DNA of 64,000 bases from Shinisaurus crocodilurus. Its lineage: Eukaryota > Chordata > Lepidosauria > Squamata > Shinisauridae. The notes below the pieces were generated by a model, which was not told the DNA's origin, did not search any database, and worked only from the letters and a program-made list of their open reading frames with translations. The translations under genes were made by a program, and so were the position numbers. The first letter of the stretch is position 1, and every line of letters begins with the position of its first letter. The DNA is taken from the NCBI GenBank assembly GCA_021292165.1, contig CM037888.1, positions 31,577,091 through 31,641,090 of the forward strand. The letters run 5' to 3'. Positions 50,095 to 61,565 of this stretch are shown here, one piece after another.

Positions 50095-50650
50095 TGGCAT
50101 TACATGCTTGGCAGAAAAAGCATGTCTTTTATAGGCTGGGCCTTTTTTAAAAAAATGCTCTGGGATTTGCACCTGATCAATGCAAGGCCTACTCTGGGGA
50201 GGAGTGTAGACAGCCAGGACTGGAAGTCAAAGCTGGAAAAAAATGTAAATCAGATAGAAAAAGAAAGCCCAATTAATCATACGTGGGCGATCAATCCCTG
50301 GCTGCCAGGAGGGATGATGGATTCTCCGCTGTCTTCTGATCATCCATGACGAGACACCCTCCTAAAAAGTGGCACTGCCGCCGAGCACAGTTTAATGGGC
50401 TTTGCATGGTAAGTATCTGGGCCGACTCCAGCTGGCGCCTCCCACCTGGCAGAGCCGCCTAGCGGGAGAGACAGCTGAACACTTTGGGGCATTGTTTCTT
50501 GGGGCAAAGCTACATGCCACTACTTAAACTGGTTTAATAGTCACTCCCTTGCCCCAGGGTATCCTGGGATCTGTAGTTCTGTGACGGGGGAACCAGGGAT
50601 GATTAACAGACAATTCTCAGCACTCTTCCCCCAACCAAAATTCCCAGGAT
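50095..50650. other. Apparently single-copy segment, candidate conserved non-coding DNA
   Basis: No repeat signature from 50095 to 50480. Contains CCCAATTAATCATACG and TGATCATCCATG. Candidate only. Confidence 0.2.
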
Positions 50651-50654
50651 TAAC

Positions 50655-50900
50655 ATGAGAAGAGCCCTGATGCTGGATCAGAGCAAGGGTCCATCTAGTC
50701 CAGCATTCTGTTCACACAGTGGCCAGCCAGCCAGCTGCCCACGGGATCCCACAAGCAGGACACGAGTGCAACAGCATGTTTGCACTCATGTTTCCCAGCA
50801 ACTGGTGCACATAGGCAGACTGCCTCTGATACTGGAGGTAGCACATAGCCAATCAGGACTAGTAGCCATTGATAGCCTTCTCCTCCATGAGGATTCATTG
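50655..50900 (-). mobile_element. LINE 3' end, GCTCTTCTTATGTTCTTA-type family
   Basis: Minus-strand relative of 28960-29160: AGCATTCTGTTCACACAGTG and GGCCAGCC, then CACTCATGTTTCCCAGCAAC and TGATACTGGAGGTAGCACAT. Longer upstream part than the 28960 copy. Clade uncertain. Confidence 0.6.
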
Positions 50901-51182
50901 GGGAAAGCTTGTAATGTAGGCATAGCCTTCATCACGGATGCCTCTTTCGTCCTCTTCGTGCGGTCTTCTTTGACGTGCCCTGTTGTTTTGAGTGACCTCG
51001 TGCCCACACCATCTATGTATGCGCACATGACGGGTTTGCAACATTCTTTGGGGGCGGGTGCCATATGCCACCGGCTGCGTTTTTTCCATGGCCATCACAC
51101 TGGACCATCTGGATAGGCCCTGATTTCAGCGGCAGTTCTGTCGTGGGCCAAACTGAGATAGCGGCACCCATTTGTCGATTCT

Positions 51183-51380
51183 AGACGGTGTTATGGGTGG
51201 CAGTGGGGGGGGGGGACAGATCTGTCCCATGGGGCAAAATTGACTGGGGAGTTGTCATTGTTTGCACTTGCTGTTGTGGTGGTTGCGCTTGTTGTTGTTT
51301 GTAGTGTTCTTTGTACTATTTGTACAGGGTCTATTCAGACGGCCCACCCCACCACTGAAACTAGGCCTAAGTACATGTAG
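51183..51380. other. Unassigned DNA with GTTGTTGT-rich run
   Basis: A G-run at 51208 and a TTGTTGTGG/TTGTTGTTTG stretch. No gene. Confidence 0.3.
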
Positions 51381-51386
51381 TTTCAT

Positions 51387-52131
51387 CAGGGATGGGGACT
51401 CGGACTCGAGGACTCGACTCGTGAGTCGGACTGAGTCCCCCCTCTGACTCGACTCGGACTCGAGTCCCAATATTTTTAATGGGACTCGAGACTCGACTCA
51501 GGACTCGAGACCAAGGACTCGTCAACATCCCTGGGCTGTGCCAGAAGGAGTGGAGAGGAGCGCAATCACCGGTGAAGAGCGCATGGAAGCGAGGCGTGCT
51601 GCTGCTCCGCCACTATGGACAGCTACCAGGAGCGCAGCCCCAACTATGTGTTGAGATTTATTTTGATTGATGTGTTGTTGTGGGGGGTTAGGGTTAGACA
51701 TTTTGGGTTTGGCTGCCTCTGCCTGCCTGCCTGGGGTTCCCTGCCTCCTCTGCCTGCCTGGTCTTTTCTTAACCAGTTCCACAGTTTGAATTGTCCAAGA
51801 CAGACGCCTCTGCCTGCTTTGGGGTTCCCTGCCTCCTCTGCCTGCCTGGTTATTTTGGGTTTGTCTGCCTGGTCTGTTCTTGCCAAAATCAGTTGCAGAG
51901 TTTTGAAATAAAAAGGCACACTTGTACTTAGAATTTATTTAAGCCACACATCTGAAGTAGCCTTATTTTGTTGGGGGAAAAACCCCCTGATTTTAATAGG
52001 GACTCGTGGAGTCAGTTTTGGGAGTGACTCGTGACTCACCATTTTGGACCAAGGACTCGGACTCGAGACTCGGGTCCAAAGACTCATGACTCGACTCGTG
52101 ACTCGAGACCAAGGACTCTCCAACATCCCTG
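51387..52131. mobile_element. Composite hAT element rich in GAGTC/GACTC motifs, copy B
   Basis: 745 bp, inverse of copy A at 38960. Perfect 8-bp duplication AGTTTCAT (51379-51386, 52132-52139). The terminal 147-bp module (51387-51533) with its own CAGGGATG...CATCCCTG ends is the same length as in copy A, so the three-terminus structure moved as one unit. Confidence 0.85.
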
Positions 52132-52139
52132 AGTTTCAT

Positions 52140-53055
52140 GTGTGCATATTTCCCCGGTCACCCTTGCCTTTCTCTTTCCTCCCTTTGCCCTCTGTCTGCC
52201 CCTCTGCTGAAATTTAGTTTGTAAGGTTCTTGGGGCAGGGACCTGTCTCTTTTGCTTATTATATTAGGGTACGAATGGTTCTGTAGAAATATTGCAGAGG
52301 CAACCCCTCTGCAATAGCGCTTTTGCGCATCTCCCACTGAGGTTTTTGCCTTCTTTCCTCTGTAGGTTCTGAAGCCTTGCACTTCATATTTATGTTTCAA
52401 GGGAGCTACTTTTTAATATAGCTGTACCTCTTCTTATGTCCTTCTAGTGCATTCATATATATATATATATATGAACACAACTGCAACCGCCCCCACTTAA
52501 ACTGCCAGACCGCTTTGCGGTCTTTTCCCTCACATTCCTGCGAAGCAGCAGCCTGAAACGCCTTCTCTTTTAGGCAAAAAGATTTTGCAAGTTTCCAGTG
52601 ACCTTGCCAATAAAAGGGAAACAAATATTACCCGTATATCATGGGAAATGGCAGCTTTCTCACAGAGATGTGGTGTTCAGTTGGCTGGCAAGGACAAGCA
52701 GATCCTGTGGGCACAGAGCACGGGCAGATATGACTTTCCAGGGCCAAAAACCTTCTCCCCAACATGAAGCTGAGCTTGGGCTTAAAAAGAATAAAGCAAC
52801 CTGCCCATGGCACTGTGTGTTTGTTCAAGGGAGCATCAGAATCTAGTTAGCAAGGATCATTCCCTTTGATACCAGACTTGTATGGTCCAGTCCCCATCAG
52901 CCTGGCAGTGAAACAGGGCCACCCAAAAACAAGGTAGTGGTTTCTGCATACTTGGGTGATGACCCAGGTAAGCAAAACTATACTAGGTAGTTTAAAAAAA
53001 AAAAATTGTAAAGGGGAAGGCTACATTAAAGCTATATGGGTGAAAACCAGCAGCG
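52140..53055. other. Mostly unassigned DNA
   Basis: A TA dinucleotide run at 52454-52473. No gene or named repeat recognised. Confidence 0.3.
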
Positions 53056-53059
53056 CACC

Positions 53060-53515
53060 TTGAATTGCACTTGGAAATGGAGTGGCAACCAGTGCAGCTG
53101 ATACAATGAAGGGGGTCACACAATTCCCCGAGTCAGAATTTTAGCAGCAGCATTTTGTGCTAGTTGGGGAATCCGAGTGGTTTTCAAGGGCAGCCCCACA
53201 TAGAGCGTGATACAGTAGTCCAGTCAAGTTGTAACTAACGCCTGTAGGATCATGGTCAGGCCTGGCCATACCAGGAACAGGCACAGCTGGCACACCAGCC
53301 CAAGCTGAGCAAAAGCGCTCCTGGCCGCACACAGCTAATGCCTGAGCATCTAAGAACAAGGCTGGGGCCCGGCGAACGCCCAAGCTATGGACCCGATCTT
53401 TTAAAGGGAAGCTCGACCCCATCCAGAACAGGCTGACGCCCCATCCCTGGACTGGCAGGCTTCCTAACCAACAGCGCCTCCGTTTTGTCTGGATTTCTAT
53501 TTAAATGAAAGCAAT
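53060..53515 (-). mobile_element. Old L2-related LINE fragment
   Basis: GAGTGGCAACCAGTGCAGC...TTGTGCTAGTTGGGGAATCC...ACAGTAGTCCAGTC parallels the L2 copy at 46840-47000 read in the same orientation. Highly diverged. Confidence 0.55.
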
Positions 53516-53689
53516 TATTTCTATTTTTGCATGTATACATACATATAAATTGATATATGCACATTTTATGCAAATTCATATCATTTTTTTTTTAATGATG
53601 CGTTTCCTTTTTTGAGCAGGGGAGGGGGAAGCATAAATGGCCAAGTAGTTGAAAGTGTCTCTCAGGGATCAGTGGTGCTGTCAGGGGTG

Positions 53690-53905
53690 AGGGGTCCCGG
53701 GGAAAGTTGCCCTCTGAAGCCCCCACCCCACCCCCGCTTCCTGGTTCCCCTCACCAGTCGTCCCCCCCGTACTCTCTCTCTCTCTGCTCTTCCCTCCCGC
53801 TGCCTCTCTGCTCCTTCTCCCCCTACTGCTTTCTTCCTCTCTCTCTCTCTTCACCCTTTCTCTCCCGCAGCTCATTCTCCCTCCCTTGCCAGGCAGTGCC
53901 ACCTG
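53690..53905. repeat. Pyrimidine-rich tract
   Basis: CCCC, CTCTCTC and TTCCTCC runs dominate the plus strand. The resulting serine/leucine-rich open frames are not coding. Confidence 0.7.
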
Positions 53906-54006
53906 TTCTTTTTTTCTTTCCATTAACTTTTAGCAGACTTCAGAAGTGCTGCAGTCACACCCAGTATCTTCATTTCCCCAGAGTGCCTCTGGATCCACAT
54001 GGAGTT

Positions 54007-54245
54007 CATAGAATCATAGAATCATAGAAAAGTAGAGTTGGAAGGGGCCTACCAGGCCATCGAGTCCAACCCCCTGCTCAATGCAGGAATCCAGGTCAAA
54101 GCATCCCCGACAGATGGCTGTCCAGCCGCACTTTGAATGCCTCCAGAGTGGGAGAGCCCACCACCTCCCTAGGTAGCTGGTTCCACTGTCTTATTGCTGG
54201 GATGATCGAGAAGAGATCCTGGCCCTCCTCTTTGTGACAACACTT
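54007..54245 (-). mobile_element. CR1 LINE 3' end with internal deletion
   Basis: Octamer tail ATCATAGA repeats at 54010, then the 3' UTR and the ORF2 end. About 80 bp corresponding to 41450-41527 are missing at ATTGCT/GGGATGATCG. The copy at 8290-9150 lacks nearly the same segment. Confidence 0.85.
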
Positions 54246-54289
54246 TGTGAAAAAAACACTTAAAACTGGAATAATCTTACAGAAACAAA

Positions 54290-54355
54290 CAGTGCAATCC
54301 TACGCACAGTTACTCAGAAGTAAGTACAAATGTCTTCAATGGGGCTTACTTACCC
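54290..54355. mobile_element. Harbinger-like MITE fragment, AAGTAAG subtype
   Basis: GTGCAATCCTACGCACAGTT and CTCAGAAGTAAGTAC, then GGGGCTTACTTACCCC. Right end lost in a G run. Confidence 0.6.
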
Positions 54356-54658
54356 CGGGGGGGGGGGGCTGGTCAGAGGCAGGGGTCATGGGCAAAAATC
54401 GCAGATAAGCTAAATAGCTTGTGGGAAGAGGTGGGGGAATTTGTGGCTCTTCATAACAAATCGGGAATCTGCATCACAAAGTAGGAAGCCCTGATGGCTT
54501 ACCGTAAGTGTTTGCCGGACTGTCCTGGCAAATTCTGGGCAATTGGAGGGTATGCTAGTCCAGCTATAGTGGTGCCGCTCTCGGGCTTAGCCAGACTTTA
54601 GGGTTACTGCCTGGGTGTGGAACCTTGGTCAGCCCAAGTGCCAGATTCTATCTTAGAG

Positions 54659-54660
<2 letters not shown>

Positions 54661-54713
<53 letters not shown>

Positions 54714-54714
54714 G
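54661..54714. repeat. (CT)n(CA)n microsatellite
   Basis: About 18 CT units followed by about 9 CA units. Confidence 0.95.
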
Positions 54715-54756
54715 TGTGTGGATTCAGGTGGTGGGTAGGCACAGGCAAAAGTGGAC

Positions 54757-55100
54757 AGGGGTGAGAAGGATCTTGGAATTGTGGTAGATCACAATCTGAA
54801 TATGAGCCAGCAATGCGATGTGGCTGCAAAGAAGGCAAATGCTATTTTGGGCTGCCTTCACAGAAGTATAGCTTCTAAATCGTGTGAAGTGATCATTCCC
54901 CTTTACTCAGCACTGGTTAGGCCTCATCTTGAGTTCTGTGTTCAGTTCTGGGCACCACACTTTCAGAAGGACGTAGACAAACTGGAGAGGGTTCAGAGGA
55001 GGGCAACAAGGATGATAAAGGGACTGGAAACAAGGCCCTATGAGGAGAGACTGAAAGAACCGGGCATGTTTAGCCTTCAGAAGAGGAGACTGAGGAGATT
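54757..55100 (+). pseudogene. CR1 ORF2 fragment
   Basis: Encodes [24 protein letters not shown] through K-R-R-L-R, matching residues about 735-850 of the intact ORF2. Truncated at both ends and outside the RT active site. Confidence 0.9.
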
Positions 55101-55271
55101 TGTTGCTTATTCATCTGCCTTTCACTCTGGTTCCGACAGTGGTGGTGATGGTGAGGAGGAGGAGCAGTGAAAGCCACGGCCGACTTGTTCTCTGCCTGTC
55201 AAGCAAGCATTAGCAATTGTGAGAAAGACTGGGCGGGGAGGAGCAAGAGCAGCTGGTGACCATGGCGGTGA

Positions 55272-55512
55272 GAAAGCCAGCGTGGCGTCGAGGAGTGTCG
55301 GGCTGGGACTCGGGAGATCCGGGTTCTAGTCCCCACTCGGCCATGAAACTCACTGGGTGACTTTGGGCCAGTCACGGACTCTCAGCCTAACCTACCTCAC
55401 AGGGTTGTTGTGAGGATAAAATGGAGAGGAGGAGGAGGAGGACTATGTAAGCCGCCTTGGGTTCCTTGCAGGAAAAAAGGCGGGGTATAAATAAAATAAA
55501 ATAAATAAATAA
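55272..55512 (+). mobile_element. tRNA-derived SINE, nearly complete
   Basis: Head GCCAGCGTGGCGTCGAGGAG with B box GGTTCTAGTCCCC, body CTCACTGGGTGACTTTGGGC and CTCACAGGGTTGTTGTGAGG, tail AAAAAGGCGGGGTATAAAT then AAAT units. The A box is altered relative to the copy at 49866. Confidence 0.85.
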
Positions 55513-55574
55513 GGTGGACTCATGAGGAAGGGCCCAAGGGCCTTCCAAAACCTGGAGCCGGCGCTAGACCACTG

Positions 55575-56689
55575 GTTGTTGTTGTTGTTTAACATTTATA
55601 TACCACTTTATTTGCTAAAAAGCCATCAAGGCAGTGCACAACAATTTAAAACAATAACACCTTTAAACAATAAAAAATAAAAGTATTTAAAGCAGTGAAA
55701 CGTTAAAACAACTACTCAGAGAGGGCCATCCTTAAAACTAGGAGTTTGAAAAAGAAAACTCAGGATAACTTCTGTTCTACAAACCCTCTGCTGTGTCCAG
55801 TTATACTGAGCCAAGAGACCAAGCTCCTAAAGAACATATATGTACATCGGAGAGAGCCGTATAGGTAGCTATGTCTGCTCCAGGGATGCCCCAATGCCAA
55901 TAAATTGGTTTGTTTGTGTTTTTGCTGTGAACCGCTTAAATCATCACGGTTCAGAAGTACGAGGCGTATTTGTCTCCCATGAAAACATTCTCCCACACCC
56001 TCTGTAATTAAAAGTAATCTTAAACTTCATCTTACACCCTGAGAAACGGGCACTCTTGCAGCAAGAACAGTGAGACTGCAGGCAGAAAGAATGTGTCTTG
56101 AAAGCATTATGAGTTTGCCCTATACATCTTTTCCTCTCCTTGTCAGCTGTAGTGGTGCATGTTATGCATTTTTCCTTATGCTGCTAACTGGGGAATTGTT
56201 GCTCCTTCCTCCCCTCCTTGAAGGACTGAGAGTGCATGTTCTTTTGGAAAGAAAATAACAGATCGGATGGAGATTGTTTTATTAATTCTGTAATGTGATT
56301 ACTCCTTTCGGGGTCAGAGTTGAGCTCCATTCTTCTAATGGAACAAGAGTGTTCTTTCTTGAGCGATTTATAAGCATGGGTGTAATTTATTGGCTATGTA
56401 GTGGGTCACAGCAACACAGAACCTTGGTTATTCTCTTGAAAGTATTGTTTATGCAATAGGGCTCTCCACCGGAGGGCCGTCATCGTGGTTTCTGCATTTT
56501 GCCTAAATAAAACAGTATATTGGTGGGGTGACCTAGAAATCTGGGTGGCAAAACCACAGTGGAATGAGAGCTAAAGTGGTACTGTTTTTATTTTGGATGG
56601 CTTCTCTAGATGTCACACCAAGTGCCGAAGATGGGGTTTGGGAAAACTTGGATTTTTATTTTTTTTTTAAAAACTAGCTCTGTTAAGAT
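55575..56689. other. LINE/SINE tail then unassigned DNA
   Basis: 55575-55700 (TTTATATACCACTTTATTTGC...AAAACAATAACACC) is a diverged LINE/SINE tail in minus orientation. 55700-56690 shows no repeat or gene. Confidence 0.3.
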
Positions 56690-57014
56690 CAGGGGCGAGA
56701 AACTTCTGGGATTCCGGAGGCCAATTTCCCCTCCCAGAATGCATTGCGGGCCATACCTCTGCTCCCCGCTGCCAAATTTGCCACTGAAATTCAGTGGCGT
56801 GGAAAGAAAAGAAGGCTAATTTCCCTTTAAAAGAAGGACAAACTGGCCTTTTTTTTTTTTTTGCTGCTGTGTTGCTATGCCACTGAACGTTTTCCAAAAA
56901 TGGGAAATTGGCCCTTTTTTGCTGCCGGGCCGCCAAATTTTGGTGGAAGATCTGGCAGCAGTGTGGGCTTCAAAAAGGGCCATGCAGCCATGGGCTGCTT
57001 GTTGCCGACCCCTG
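56690..57014. mobile_element. hAT-type element, CAGGGGCGAG ends
   Basis: Left CAGGGGCGAGAAAC, right GTTGCCGACCCCTG. Duplication GTTAAGAT/GTTTAGAT matches 7 of 8. Contains CCGCCAAATTTTGGTGG as in the 7721 element. Confidence 0.75.
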
Positions 57015-57206
57015 GTTTAGATGCTAGAAAGGGAGGTATGAGGGAACAGCTGATGTGACCTGGAACCACAGATGCTGTGGGGTCACTGCACATCCTTACC
57101 TGGCCACCAATCCTCTTTCTGCCGTGGGGGAGCTAGGAAGCCCTCTTATTTTTATATTTTGCAATGTTCACAATGTAATGTGTGATGTGGGCACTTCGGG
57201 CAGAGA

Positions 57207-57747
57207 CAGGACCGGTGCAGGGCAGTTTGGCGCCCCAGGCGAAAAACTATTTAGCGCCCCCCCCTCTCCAAAGCAAAAAAAAAAAACCCTGCGCCGCCAC
57301 CACCAACCTACCTTCCCCCCCCCCGCCCTGGCTGCGGCGGCGGCGGTGGCGGCGGCTGCTGCTGCGGCTGCTGCGACGAAGGTAGGTGACGGGGGGGTGA
57401 CGGGGGGGGTTAGGGGGGTGGCGATGGCGGTGGGAGGCGCAGCGGCGAGCGAGCGGGTGGGCGGAGGCGCGGCGGCGGCTGCTGCTGCTGCGACGAACTA
57501 AGGTAGGTGACGGGGGGGTGACGGGGGGTTGGGGGGGTGGTGATGGCGGTGGGAGGCGCAGCGGCGGGCGAGTGGGCGAGCGAGCGAGCGGAGGCGCGGC
57601 GGCGGGAGGCAGGGGGGGGGAGAGGCTGCGGGGGAGCGAGGCTGGCGGGGACGGGAGCGGCAGCAAGAGAGCGCACGCGTTCGCGCCCTCTTCAGCCTCG
57701 CCCCCTCTCAGCCGTCGCCTCAACCGCCTAGTTGGCCTAGCGTACTG
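57207..57747. mobile_element. GC-rich hAT-type element, 541 bp
   Basis: Perfect 8-bp duplication GGCAGAGA (57199-57206, 57748-57755). Left CAGGACCGGTGCAGGGCAG, as in 14103. Interior is GCGGCGG-rich with a doubled ~120-bp block (GGTAGGTGACGGGGGGGTG at 57380 and 57501). CpG density is high, so it could mimic a CpG island. Confidence 0.8.
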
Positions 57748-57755
57748 GGCAGAGA

Positions 57756-59570
57756 GGCCTGCATGTTCAGAAGAGAGAGAAACTCACGAGATTCTTCTTC
57801 CTCACAAAAGGAGAGAGTACATGCCCAGTCCTCTAATGTCTGCTGGGTGAGGTGGCCCTATAAAATCTGGGTGTCCACAGCTGCCCCGAATCCCAATCGC
57901 AGAGGCATGAATTCATTCCAGTGGCACCTCCGTGCAATTCCGGGCCGGCAGCAGCAATGCGCACTCCCGGAGGTGGTTGCGTGGCAGAAGGTGGAGGTGT
58001 GAGCTGGGACTGCACTTTGCCTGTGCTTTGCTGCTTTAGCTCATCTTCTAAAGCCAAGGAGATTCTTCTAGAGGCTCTGCCAATTCGACTGTGCAGGAGT
58101 GGGCTAATTAATCACTGCTCTGGCCATGTTCATATCTCCCACAGGTGCAGTGTGGATGGCTGAAGAATGGCTCCTGAATCTACCCCTAAAAGTCTTTCTT
58201 CCACAGTTCTTGAATTTGACCTACGTCACATCGGATGAAAATTCCAGGGTATTCCACAAGAAATCCACATTTTGCCGCAGCCGCTGCCATAAATGTAAGA
58301 TTTGCTAATGGTGTAACGACGATGGTTGACAGAAAGTTTAAACATGAGCCTTGGTGCTTAAAAAAAAAAAAAAAGCACCACCCAATATTGCCATAAATGT
58401 TGGAGATGAAATGTCAAAACAAATAATGTATGAAAAGGGATTGAGTGTGTTCAACAGAGAGGCCCCCTGTTTTTCACTGGCTGTTGGTGAGGCTGCTCCA
58501 GCTAGCTGAACCCTTTCTCGGAAGGAGGTGCTGAAAACGAGACGCCGTTCGTCTTTCAGGACAGAAGACTGAAGCAGGCCAGCTGTCAACACTGCCGTTA
58601 TTATTCTGAAACACCATGGCACAAAAATGCACTTTGTTGTTTCCATATGCAGCGTTGGCTGTATGATTGTTTGTTACATATCCTTTGGGTTTCTTCCACT
58701 TTTCTCTTTCCACACATTATCTGGACACTTCAACCTACATGAAAACAGATGCTCCTAAGATGCCTTGAACTCCATACAGCTTGCTTGTGTGGGGGCGGGT
58801 GGGTGTTTTTCTGGGTAGCAGTCTTTTGGAGAGATTTTTGTTTCTTTTTTTGCTTTATCCATTTAGAATCAAAGCTTGCTCCACCCAGGATAGATATTAC
58901 CGATCTTATAAATGGAGACATATAGGTTTAAGCAAGGCTTCAGTCCTCAAGATGGACTTTATTCAGTGACATTACCTGCTTGAGACACTGTAAGGTGCCA
59001 GAGAACGGGCATCTTGAACTGGGGCTCTCAGCTGTCAGGTTTCAGTGCTTTGCCTTCTGTGCCATATCCTGATTCCTGACAGACTGTGCGCTGTGTCTCG
59101 AGGGCGCCATCTAGGCTGCAGTGCCAACCTGCCCGAGCATTCCATCAGCTGACCTACAAGGGCCAATCCGTGTCCACCAGGCTGTATAAAGGCCTCTCTT
59201 CAGAGCTCGATCCTCAGTTTGATCAAGTTTTCTGTAGAATGAGGATGCTCCCCGAGTGCCTGCCCCCTACTGCTCTAGAACTTGATCTGGAACTCTGTGG
59301 TCCAGTCCATACACCTGCCTCTGCCTTACAGGGACTGACAACTCTCTTCTGGTCCTGGGCCCAGGCTGCCTGAAGCATGACCCTGCCTGAGGCTTGGCAG
59401 ACCGTTGAAAAAAATTATCCAGTGTTGGAACCCCTACATCCGGGTTGGCTGACTGGTGAGCAAAATCCAGCCCGTAAAGCAACTTTGACTAGTCCCTGGT
59501 GACCTGACCAAATTTGAATCAAGTAGTGGTAAAACATTTGCCCACAGTTTCAGTTGTAAGGATAAGACAA
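57756..59570. other. Unassigned, apparently low-repeat DNA
   Basis: An A14 run at 58360. Otherwise no repeat or coding signature. The longest frames (about 100 codons) carry no domain. Confidence 0.3.
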
Positions 59571-59612
59571 TTCAATTCAATTCTGTTTATTACAGTCAGT
59601 GACCAGTATAAT
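59571..59612 (-). mobile_element. Extremely truncated retro-insertion, 42 bp
   Basis: The 42 bp (TTCAATTCAATTCTG...GTATAAT on plus) are flanked by the 13-bp direct repeat AAGGATAAGACAA (59558-59570, 59613-59625). On the minus strand it ends ACAGAATTGAATTGAA, a tandem GAATT tail, as expected for a LINE or SINE 3' end. Confidence 0.7.
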
Positions 59613-59754
59613 AAGGATAAGACAAAAAAATGATTTCAAGCTGTAAGGGAGTCCACCTTTTAATATTCTGCCCCCCCTTTGGATTTTATATTTGAGGCTC
59701 CCCAGTGCGTGGGAAACCCTTACTCCTAGATGACCCCAATGTCAGTCACCATAG

Positions 59755-59860
59755 AGCAAGGGCAGGCAACCTGTAGGCCAAATTACCTAGAGGGCCACAA
59801 CTCCCAGCAGTCGTAGCCAGCATAGTCAATAGTGAGGGATGATGGGAGTTGTTGTTGTTG
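59755..59860. mobile_element. Old hAT-type MITE
   Basis: GGGCAGGCAACC left end and CCACAACTCCCAGCAG with GATGGGAGTTGTTG. The right end was lost in a GTT repeat. Confidence 0.45.
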
Positions 59861-59861
59861 T

Positions 59862-60070
59862 TGTTATCATTATTATCATCGTTATCATTATTATTATGTT
59901 TATTTGTATCCCGCCTTTCTCCCAACACAGGGACCCAAGGCAGCTCACAGCCTTTAAAACATACAGTTAAAACAAAAATAGAAAAATACAAAAGTTAAAA
60001 ATAGAATTAAACTATCAATAATATAAAAAATTATATATGTATATATAATTAAAAACAGTGCAATGTACAT
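59862..60070 (-). repeat. 3' end of SINE/LINE family, AAAGGCGGGATAC tail
   Basis: TTGTATCCCGCCTTTCTCCC and GGGACCCAAGGCAGCTCACA in reverse orientation, with an AT-rich tail region and trinucleotide TTA/TCA repeats. Related to 2413 and 55272. Confidence 0.5.
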
Positions 60071-60311
60071 AACAGAGTAAAAACAGCATTCTATCACATC
60101 ACATCATTTCTCCATTTCTGGGGGGGGGGGGGAGAAGAGGTTTAAATCCAAACACACAAAGCAGAAAAACGTTTCTCTCCAAAATACTGGAGTCCAAAAA
60201 GAAGAAAATGAACATAGTTCAAGACACACCCTGGCCACTGCCTCCGTAGAACATAAGGCAGCTCCTGCAAACACAGCAGTTGGCTGTGCAAGATGCATTG
60301 CTAGTTGGGTA

Positions 60312-60809
60312 TGTTGTGGAAAAATTGATCTACGTACTGCTGTTGTGTTTAGAAGAGGTTCTTAGAAAGTTTATTAGTGAATTCAGGGATGGCATGATCT
60401 GAGCACAGTCAGGAATGCCAACAAGAATGCAAGGGAGACACTTCCATTTATACTAAATAGTATCATGTAGAGGTCAGGTGACAATTGAGTCAGTACAGGA
60501 AACAGAGACAATTCAAAAGGAGACATTTAGACAAGACTAAGAGATCAGGTATTGCCCATCTTCCAGCCATCATGGTAATCAGTAGTCTTTCCCAAGGTGA
60601 TAATGGCTCACAGTACTTTTAGCATAAGAAGGAAAGAGGCTTAGGCAAATCAATAGATGAGTGATTTGCCCTCAGGGTTGTTCTACTGAAGGTCAAGGAA
60701 AGGGTCTGACAAGTTAGGACATGTTTCTGGAAGGCAGAAGGAAAGGTCTGACTTGCCTTTCCAGGCCTTTTATGTTTAAACTAAAGCCTGGGCAAATTTT
60801 ACTTCTACA
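60312..60809 (-). mobile_element. Solo LTR, 498 bp, inverted relative of 47169
   Basis: TGTTGTGG...CTTCTACA on plus, i.e. the reverse of the 47169 LTR. Perfect 4-bp duplication GGTA (60308-60311, 60810-60813). TATA box complement at 60447-60453 and AATAAA complement at 60370-60375. About 34 bp longer than the other copy because of a repeated-looking GGTCTGAC/AAGGTCTGAC segment near 60700-60755. Confidence 0.9.
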
Positions 60810-60830
60810 GGTATCAGGAGAGCAGACTAA

Positions 60831-60903
60831 AGGCGCAATCCTATGCAAGTTTAGAGGGAGTTGTTGGCCTTTCCCCCATCTAAACTTGCATAGGATTGTG
60901 TCC
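60831..60903. mobile_element. PIF/Harbinger-like MITE, short
   Basis: 73 bp, AGGCGCAATCCTATGCAAG to AAACTTGCATAGGATTGTG, duplication TAA (60828-60830, 60904-60906). The GCCCCAGCC core arms are absent here, showing that the ends move without it. Confidence 0.75.
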
Positions 60904-60906
60904 TAA

Positions 60907-61565
60907 GTGGGAAAATTCTGCACCAGTAGAAGGTCCAATTTATATTCTGAAAAGTACACTGAAAACAAACTGCTATGAGTGTCGGTGCACAGTACTTGAT
61001 AGTGCTCTGTCTTCAGGGGAGTGTGAAACAGGGATATAAAAGGAAAAGACTCCATATAACTTCTCCTGCTTTACTGTTGACTGAGAAGCAGCAACACCCT
61101 GGTATATCATCTGCCACGATCTCCCAGGCAATCTGGCTTGAAGGCACAAGGAGGAAACAAACAACACTGAGAAAATCTTGTCCCAACAGAGAACATCTCC
61201 TGGGCTTGCTCCTAAGGCTGGGTGCCCTCGACTCTGCATTCCTCAGCCCGCTCCCCACAGACCGCAAGGGAAGCCTGGGAATAGAGGGCACAGGCATGAG
61301 TGTTGCAAGAAAATGGAGACCTCACCTTCCTACAAAATGGCAGAGCTGGCAGACGTGATGAAGAGCACGACTTGAATGAGGCTTGGCAGGATGCACACTT
61401 GCCAATTCAGCTTGTGCGCCTATGCATGGTGTGGAAGCACATACCTACCACCCAAAATATTTTATGATTTATTATTGGAATCCTCATGTGACCTGTCCTA
61501 AAAACCCTCACAATCTCATACCCAGTATACTTCAAGTCACAGTATACCACAGTCACTTACGGTCG
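60907..61565. other. Unassigned DNA
   Basis: A 127-codon frame (60975-61358) has no recognisable domain. No repeat identified. Confidence 0.3.

Noticed and set aside
53612..54027. Serine/leucine-rich frames of about 105 codons
   Set aside because: Caused by the pyrimidine-rich tract.
54751..55170. A 139-codon gene ending in a glutamate-rich tail
   Set aside because: It is a CR1 ORF2 fragment reading out into unrelated flanking sequence.
57247..57723. 158-codon open frame rich in arginine, serine and proline, and overlapping frames
   Set aside because: Produced by the GGC-rich interior of a hAT element; open on both strands because stops are rare in GC-rich repeats.
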